Assembly: GCF_014204945.1 (NCBI RefSeq)
Contig: NZ_JACHMN010000003.1
Location: forward strand, 2,294,001-2,358,000
Source: Allocatelliglobosispora scoriae
GTDB lineage: Bacteria > Actinomycetota > Actinomycetes > Mycobacteriales > Micromonosporaceae
Length of the DNA stretch: 64,000 bases
Direction: 5' to 3'
Positions 60,394 to 64,000 of this stretch are shown here, one piece after another (positions within the stretch are counted from its first letter, which is position 1; each line of letters starts with the position of its first letter). A model generated the notes under the pieces. It was not told the DNA's origin and did not search any database. It saw only the letters and a program-made list of their open reading frames with translations. A program made the translations under genes and the position numbers.

Positions 60394-60876
60394 TCATGTG
60401 ATCGAAGGCAGCAGCAGCGACAGGGTCAATACCCACAGCAGAATGGTCGATGTCAAGATGAACGCGATGATGTAGGTCTCGTGCCAGCGGATGAAATTCC
60501 GACGGTTCGGGGGCTTCCGGAACCCCGGATAGACCGCCTCATCGGTCAGCTCGCACTCTTCGCGGCGATAGTCCAGCCAGCTCAGCATCCCCACGAAGAT
60601 GAGCATCGAACAGAACAGACCCACGAGTGTGAGCAGGCTGAGCAGGCCGATGATGCTCGCCTTCGCTGTGGCTGCCGTCAGCCCCCAGGACGTACGGCTG
60701 GCGAAGACGAGCAGCGCGCCGCCGCCGAGCGCAGTCGCCAGAGTCTGGTAGACGGTCAGGTATCGGTGGACATTCTCATTCACCGAGTTCAATTGCTGGA
60801 GAATGTAGCGATAGCGTTCGAGCTCGTACTCGCCGCTTCTCGCGGATGTCGACCGTTCCAGGGGCGGATGATTCAC
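60394..60876 (-). CDS. Small multi-helix membrane protein, SLATT/RipA-like, paired with a SLOG-like gene
   Basis: A 160-residue protein. An N-terminal helix (YELERYRYILQQLNSVNENVHRYL) with coiled-coil character is followed by three hydrophobic helices (LATALGGGALLVFAS; KASIIGLLSLLTLVGLFCSMLI; YIIAFILTSTILLWVLTLSL) and a polar loop. This resembles membrane proteins that accompany SLOG or nucleotidyltransferase sensors (SLATT class) and RipA-type octameric proteins; the match is by topology, not by a definite motif. GTG 60876 has GGAG 4 bases upstream; an in-frame GTG at 60966 lacks a site. Read after the SLOG-like gene in one leftward operon. Confidence 0.65.
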   Translation of the reverse strand: MNHPPLERSTSARSGEYELERYRYILQQLNSVNENVHRYLTVYQTLATALGGGALLVFASRTSWGLTAATAKASIIGLLSLLTLVGLFCSMLIFVGMLSWLDYRREECELTDEAVYPGFRKPPNRRNFIRWHETYIIAFILTSTILLWVLTLSLLLPSIT

Positions 60877-60972
60877 ATGTCTCCGATCCAATGCCCATGC
60901 TGTGCGTATTGGATGATCGAGTGTGGACACTACCGCTTGACGTCCGGCGACGGGTGTGCCGACCACGCGGGA

Positions 60973-61476
60973 TCAGCTGCTGGGCAGGCGGACCGACCCC
61001 TCAGGCCAGAGCACCGTCACCGGAAGACCGCGCTGCCGGGCCTGCTCGACGGCGGCACCCGTGCCGCCCCGGTCGGCGGACGGCTGCCCGTCCCACACCG
61101 CGATCATCAGGTCGCACGACGAGAGCAGCACCTCGTTGGCGGCCTCGTAGGCCGCCCTGCCCGCCCGGCGGTAAGGCATGGTCCGCACCCGGGATGCCCT
61201 GCTGACCAGCGAATCGAACTGAACCGCGTGCTCCGGCTTCACCTTGCGCTCGCGGTAGTCGGCGGACGGCAGGACCACCTCCAGCGCACCGCCCAGCTCC
61301 AGCACGATCTCGGCGAAGATCGAGTCGGCCCCGCCCGCGACGCAGCTCACGCCCACAAAATCACTTCCGGTGTACGCCATGAGCACCTCCCTGATCGCGG
61401 CCCTGACCAGCACGACCGTCTCCGGCGCCAGGCGTATGTGTCCGGTGATGCCGATGCGTGCCAAAACCTCTCCCAA
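60973..61476 (-). CDS. SLOG-superfamily (Rossmann-like nucleotide-ligand sensor) protein
   Basis: A 167-residue Rossmann-like protein. GITGHIRL at strand 1, GVSCVAGGADSIFAEIVLELGG (a GGADxxFAE loop of the LOG/DprA type), LEVVLPSADYRERK, and at the end SCDLMIAVWDGQPSADRGGTGAAVEQARQRGLPVTVLWP. This is the SLOG/TIR-like layout, predicted to bind or process nucleotide-derived ligands. The TTG 61476 is the only in-frame start before the fold apart from a TTG four codons later that follows GGGAGAGG. It lies upstream of the membrane-protein gene, with a 96-base gap to the chosen start. Confidence 0.7.
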   Translation of the reverse strand: MGEVLARIGITGHIRLAPETVVLVRAAIREVLMAYTGSDFVGVSCVAGGADSIFAEIVLELGGALEVVLPSADYRERKVKPEHAVQFDSLVSRASRVRTMPYRRAGRAAYEAANEVLLSSCDLMIAVWDGQPSADRGGTGAAVEQARQRGLPVTVLWPEGSVRLPSS

Positions 61477-61531
61477 GTCACGAAGTCAACGCCCGGAGAC
61501 CGGAGCCGCGCCCATGATCCTCCGACCCTCT

Positions 61532-61609
61532 CATGATCGTGCTTGTTCCCGGAAGTAGTCCCCTCCGACGGTGTCGGTAGGGCTTGTTTCCGGGAAGAAG
61601 CACGATCAA
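61532..61609. repeat. Family C hairpin repeat, copy 4
   Basis: TGATCGTGCTTGTTCCCGG and its inverse TTTCCGGGAAGAAGCACGATCA (61588-61609). The outer arms have co-varied from GCGCGATCA to GCACGATCA on both sides, so pairing is preserved. Confidence 0.75.
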
Positions 61610-61705
61610 GCACGTTGGTAGGGGCGGTTTCCGGGAATGTGCGCGATCACCGCCGCCCGCGCCGCGCCAGCCCGCGCCGCGCCCGCCCGCGCCTGAACCC
61701 GCGCT

Positions 61706-61740
61706 TAGGACCAACTCTTGAAGAGTTGCGGCGATCTTGG
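61706..61740. repeat. Family A palindromic repeat, copy 10
   Basis: TAGGAC, then CAACTCTTGAAGAGTTG, then CGGCGATCTTGG, 20 bases from the stop of the GGDEF gene. Confidence 0.8.
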
Positions 61741-61759
61741 CTTGCGGCGGTCTTGGCGG

Positions 61760-63220
61760 TCAGGCGGACGCTCGACGGGGGCGGTCGGGGGTGGGGGCCT
61801 TCTCGGCGTACATGGCGGCGTCTGCCTGCTCTATCAGGTCTTCTGCCGTGAGCTCGGGGAGGTCGACCGGGCTGGTGACGATGCTGCCGATGCTGGCGCT
61901 GATCGTGACCTCGCCGGACGCGTGGCAGAACGGCGGCCGCAGGGCCTCGGTGATGCGGCGGCGTACCCCGGCGACATCGGCCGGCCCGGCGTCGCGGACG
62001 AGCATGACGAACTCGTCACCGCCCATCCGGCCCACGATGTCGTTCTGGCGCAGGGAGGAGCGCAGCCGCTCGGCGACGTCGGTGAGGAGGCGGTCGCCGA
62101 CGGTGTGGCCGTACTCGTCGTTGACCCGCTTGAACGCGTCGAGGTCGCAGAAGACGAGCACGAATCCGTGCTGGCCGCGCAGCTCGGCGGAGAGGAGTTC
62201 GCTGAAGCCGCGCCGGTTGAGCACGCCGGTGAGCGGATCGTGCTGGGCGAGGTGGCGCAGCGCGGCCTGGGAGCGGTCCAGCTGCTTGCCGAGCAGGCCG
62301 ATCCGGACGATCACCAGCCCGACCATGAGGACCGAGAAGAAGATCAGGAACACGCCGTCGACGGGGCGGTGCTGGATGAGCCGGACGCCCGCGACCAGCG
62401 GGGCCGCGAGCAGCGTGAACGCCATGAAGGTCAGCCGGCCGGGACCGAGCCGGTCCGGGCGCTCCGCACCGATGCGGGCCAGCTCCACGAGGCCGGCGGA
62501 GTCGATGCTCGCGAGCCCCAGCGTGGCGTAGGTGACGAGGAACAGCATCGCCCCGGCCGTCCCGGCGCCGCTGTCCGGCCAGCCGCCGGTGAGCACGGAT
62601 CCGGCGAGGTTGCAGGCGACCGCGACGAGCAGCAGCCGCAGCACGGGATTGGCGGCCGGGTCGGTGTCGATCAGCCGCAGCAGTGCCCCGGCCGTCCCGG
62701 CGAGGACCATCACGACGACGGCCAGCGACGCCGCCTCGGCGCCGTCGCGGCCGATCGACTGCAGCTGCGGCAGCAGCACCATGTTCCACAGCAGCCCGCC
62801 CACGACCATCGCGGCGAGCGCCGCGTCGATCAGGCCGCCGATGTCGTTGCGCCCGCGGCGCATGACGACCGCGATCGCCGCGCTCAGCACCATCAGGCTC
62901 GCGACGGCGGAGGCCACGTTCAGGGCGACATCCACGACGGGTACGCGGGCAGCCGGCACCGCGAGCACCGTGGTCGTGATCGCGGCGAGCGTCATCGCGG
63001 CGACCAGCAGCCGCCATGGACTCCGCAGCCCCGCGGGGATGCCGCGCAGGGCCGCGGCCACCGGGAGGACCACCATCCAGGAGACCCCGACGAACAACCA
63101 CTGGCGGACGGCGGACGGCAGAAACGGGTAGACCGCGAGGGAGGTGATCGTGACAGCGATGATCAATCCGGCGGCCAGGAGGCGCGGCCGCCGGATTCCC
63201 CGCACTTCCGGAGTCACCAC
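61760..63220 (-). CDS. Diguanylate cyclase (GGDEF) with multi-helix membrane sensor
   Basis: A 486-residue protein. About ten N-terminal helices (residues about 12-310) form an integral-membrane sensor, followed by a GGDEF domain: HDPLTGVLNRRGF, the catalytic GGDEF at 400-404, and the inhibitory I-site RQND (Arg391, Asp394) five residues upstream. It is predicted to make cyclic di-GMP from two GTP and to be product-inhibited. GTG start. It has no EAL domain, so it is a dedicated synthase. Confidence 0.93.
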   Translation of the reverse strand: MVTPEVRGIRRPRLLAAGLIIAVTITSLAVYPFLPSAVRQWLFVGVSWMVVLPVAAALRGIPAGLRSPWRLLVAAMTLAAITTTVLAVPAARVPVVDVALNVASAVASLMVLSAAIAVVMRRGRNDIGGLIDAALAAMVVGGLLWNMVLLPQLQSIGRDGAEAASLAVVVMVLAGTAGALLRLIDTDPAANPVLRLLLVAVACNLAGSVLTGGWPDSGAGTAGAMLFLVTYATLGLASIDSAGLVELARIGAERPDRLGPGRLTFMAFTLLAAPLVAGVRLIQHRPVDGVFLIFFSVLMVGLVIVRIGLLGKQLDRSQAALRHLAQHDPLTGVLNRRGFSELLSAELRGQHGFVLVFCDLDAFKRVNDEYGHTVGDRLLTDVAERLRSSLRQNDIVGRMGGDEFVMLVRDAGPADVAGVRRRITEALRPPFCHASGEVTISASIGSIVTSPVDLPELTAEDLIEQADAAMYAEKAPTPDRPRRASA

Positions 63221-63410
63221 ATACCTACTTTAATCGGCACCATACGCATAAAAGGCCATGGGGTTGACGGCTGTGACCGAGCAGGCAGAACTGCGGTGAA
63301 GGAAACCTTCAGCTACGACATGATCGAGGGAATCTATTGACAATTGCCGGGCCGGGCAGCTTCACTACTCGCCAAGGGCTGACAGTCATCGATATGAGAG
63401 GCCGACCCCC

Positions 63411-64000
63411 ATGACACTCAATCGCCGCTCCCTGCTGGGGCGGATCGCGGTCACCGGGGTGGCCGCGGCGGTCGTGCCCACGCTGGCCCTGCCCGGCTCC
63501 GCCCAGGCGGCCACCTGGAAGAAGCGCCTCACCGGTGCCGACCTCGACACCAACAGCCGCTGGCGGGTGGCGGGCACGGATCTGGGCATCCCGTACGTCC
63601 TGGAGAACGGGTCCATCGGCTACCTCTTCGGGGACACCTTCAACACGCCGTGGCCCGAGGGACCGCCGCTGCCCAACGACTGGCGCTCGCCGGTGATGCT
63701 GCGCTCCGCCGTCCACCCCGGCGCCGCCGGCGGGGTGGTCTTCGACAGCGCGGCCCGGGTCGCCGGGAACGGGCGGGCACCCGAACTCATGCACAACGGC
63801 CACAACGGGATCGGCATCGACGGGCTGTGGGAGGTGACCGTCATCCCGAACGACGGGATCAGCTTCCCGGAGACCGGACGCCAGCTCATCTCCTACATGA
63901 GCATCGAGAACTGGAACTCCGGCGGCCCCAACGGTCCGCAGTGGAAGTCCCGGTACGCCGGACTCGCCTACTCCGACAACGGCAACGACTTCACGCGTAC
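63411..64000 (+). CDS. Tat-exported DUF4185-like protein, N-terminal part
   Basis: At least 196 residues, cut by the window edge. The N-terminus is a Tat-type signal (LNRRSLLGRIAVTG, hydrophobic core, cleavage after GSAQAA). The mature part starts LTGADLDTNSRWRVAGTDLGIPYVLENGSIGYLFGDTFN, the hallmark of DUF4185, thought to be secreted five-bladed propeller or glycoside-hydrolase-like proteins. GAGAGG precedes the ATG. Substrate unknown. Confidence 0.8.
   Translation, partial: MTLNRRSLLGRIAVTGVAAAVVPTLALPGSAQAATWKKRLTGADLDTNSRWRVAGTDLGIPYVLENGSIGYLFGDTFNTPWPEGPPLPNDWRSPVMLRSAVHPGAAGGVVFDSAARVAGNGRAPELMHNGHNGIGIDGLWEVTVIPNDGISFPETGRQLISYMSIENWNSGGPNGPQWKSRYAGLAYSDNGNDFTR

Larger units (their letters stand above)
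61477..61759. repeat. 283-bp gene-free stretch with families C and A
   Basis: It contains family C copy 4 (61532-61609), a partial second arm of the same element (about 61619-61650, GGTTTCCGGGAATGTGCGCGATCA), a run of CCGCGCC-type short repeats and family A copy 10. No gene. Confidence 0.75.

Overview
The window is one contiguous stretch of a very GC-rich actinobacterial chromosome. Frequent GTG starts, ATGA/GTGA stop-start overlaps, an AfsR/SARP regulator, several ECF sigma factors, an LPATG sortase substrate, a TPR-type XRE regulator and GABA-permease/DHA2-type transporters fit a filamentous actinomycete. Micromonosporaceae is my best guess, but no marker gene here fixes the family. I found no rRNA, tRNA, transposase, integrase, phage gene or CRISPR array. 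Both ends cut genes: a PPOX-class protein at the left and a Tat-exported DUF4185-like protein at the right.

Layout. 0-13 kb: EF-hand protein; secreted C39-like peptidase; two-gene ABC exporter; membrane proteins including DUF456; a complete tryptophan-to-anthranilate (kynurenine) operon; an arginase-fold/metal-receptor pair; an LPATG surface protein. 13-20 kb: APC permease, M20 peptidase with a 3x99-bp repeat tail, M24 peptidase, MFS pump. 20-24.5 kb: OmpR-type two-component system divergent from alanine racemase and D-Ala-D-Ala ligase. 24.5-29 kb: CaiB CoA transferase, TetR with a palindromic operator, CocE-type hydrolase, cold-shock protein. 30-39 kb: lipoprotein/ECF sigma/lipoprotein, Ser/Thr kinase facing a PASTA protein, lipoprotein, large SARP regulator. 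39-47 kb: NarL-type two-component system divergent from a MacB-like ABC pair, then a sigma/anti-sigma-like pair bracketed by two near-identical inverted repeats. 47-57 kb: a complete L-arabinose regulon (LacI repressor, AraB, AraD, four-gene YtfQ-type sugar ABC transporter, AraA) with two LacI-type operators. 57-61.5 kb: a less GC-rich accessory stretch with XRE regulator, GNAT acetyltransferase, small Cys-motif proteins and a SLOG-like/membrane-protein pair. 61.7-64 kb: GGDEF diguanylate cyclase and the DUF4185-like gene.

The strongest unexplained structure is a set of dispersed short palindromic repeats. Family A (10 copies, core CAACTCTTCAAGAGTTG or its variant) sits mostly between genes, but two copies lie in frame inside the alanine racemase gene, one supplies a stop codon and one abuts a start. 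Family B (7 copies, paired TTTGCAGCAAA-like arms), family C (4 copies, about 75 bp hairpins) and family D (2 copies of a 27-bp-arm hairpin) fill the gene-free stretches. No transposase is present, so these look like REP/MITE-type elements moved in trans, some of them captured into proteins. The best accessory-system candidates are the SLOG-like/membrane pair at 60.4-61.5 kb and the HCCC-motif small-protein operon at 59.5-60.3 kb.
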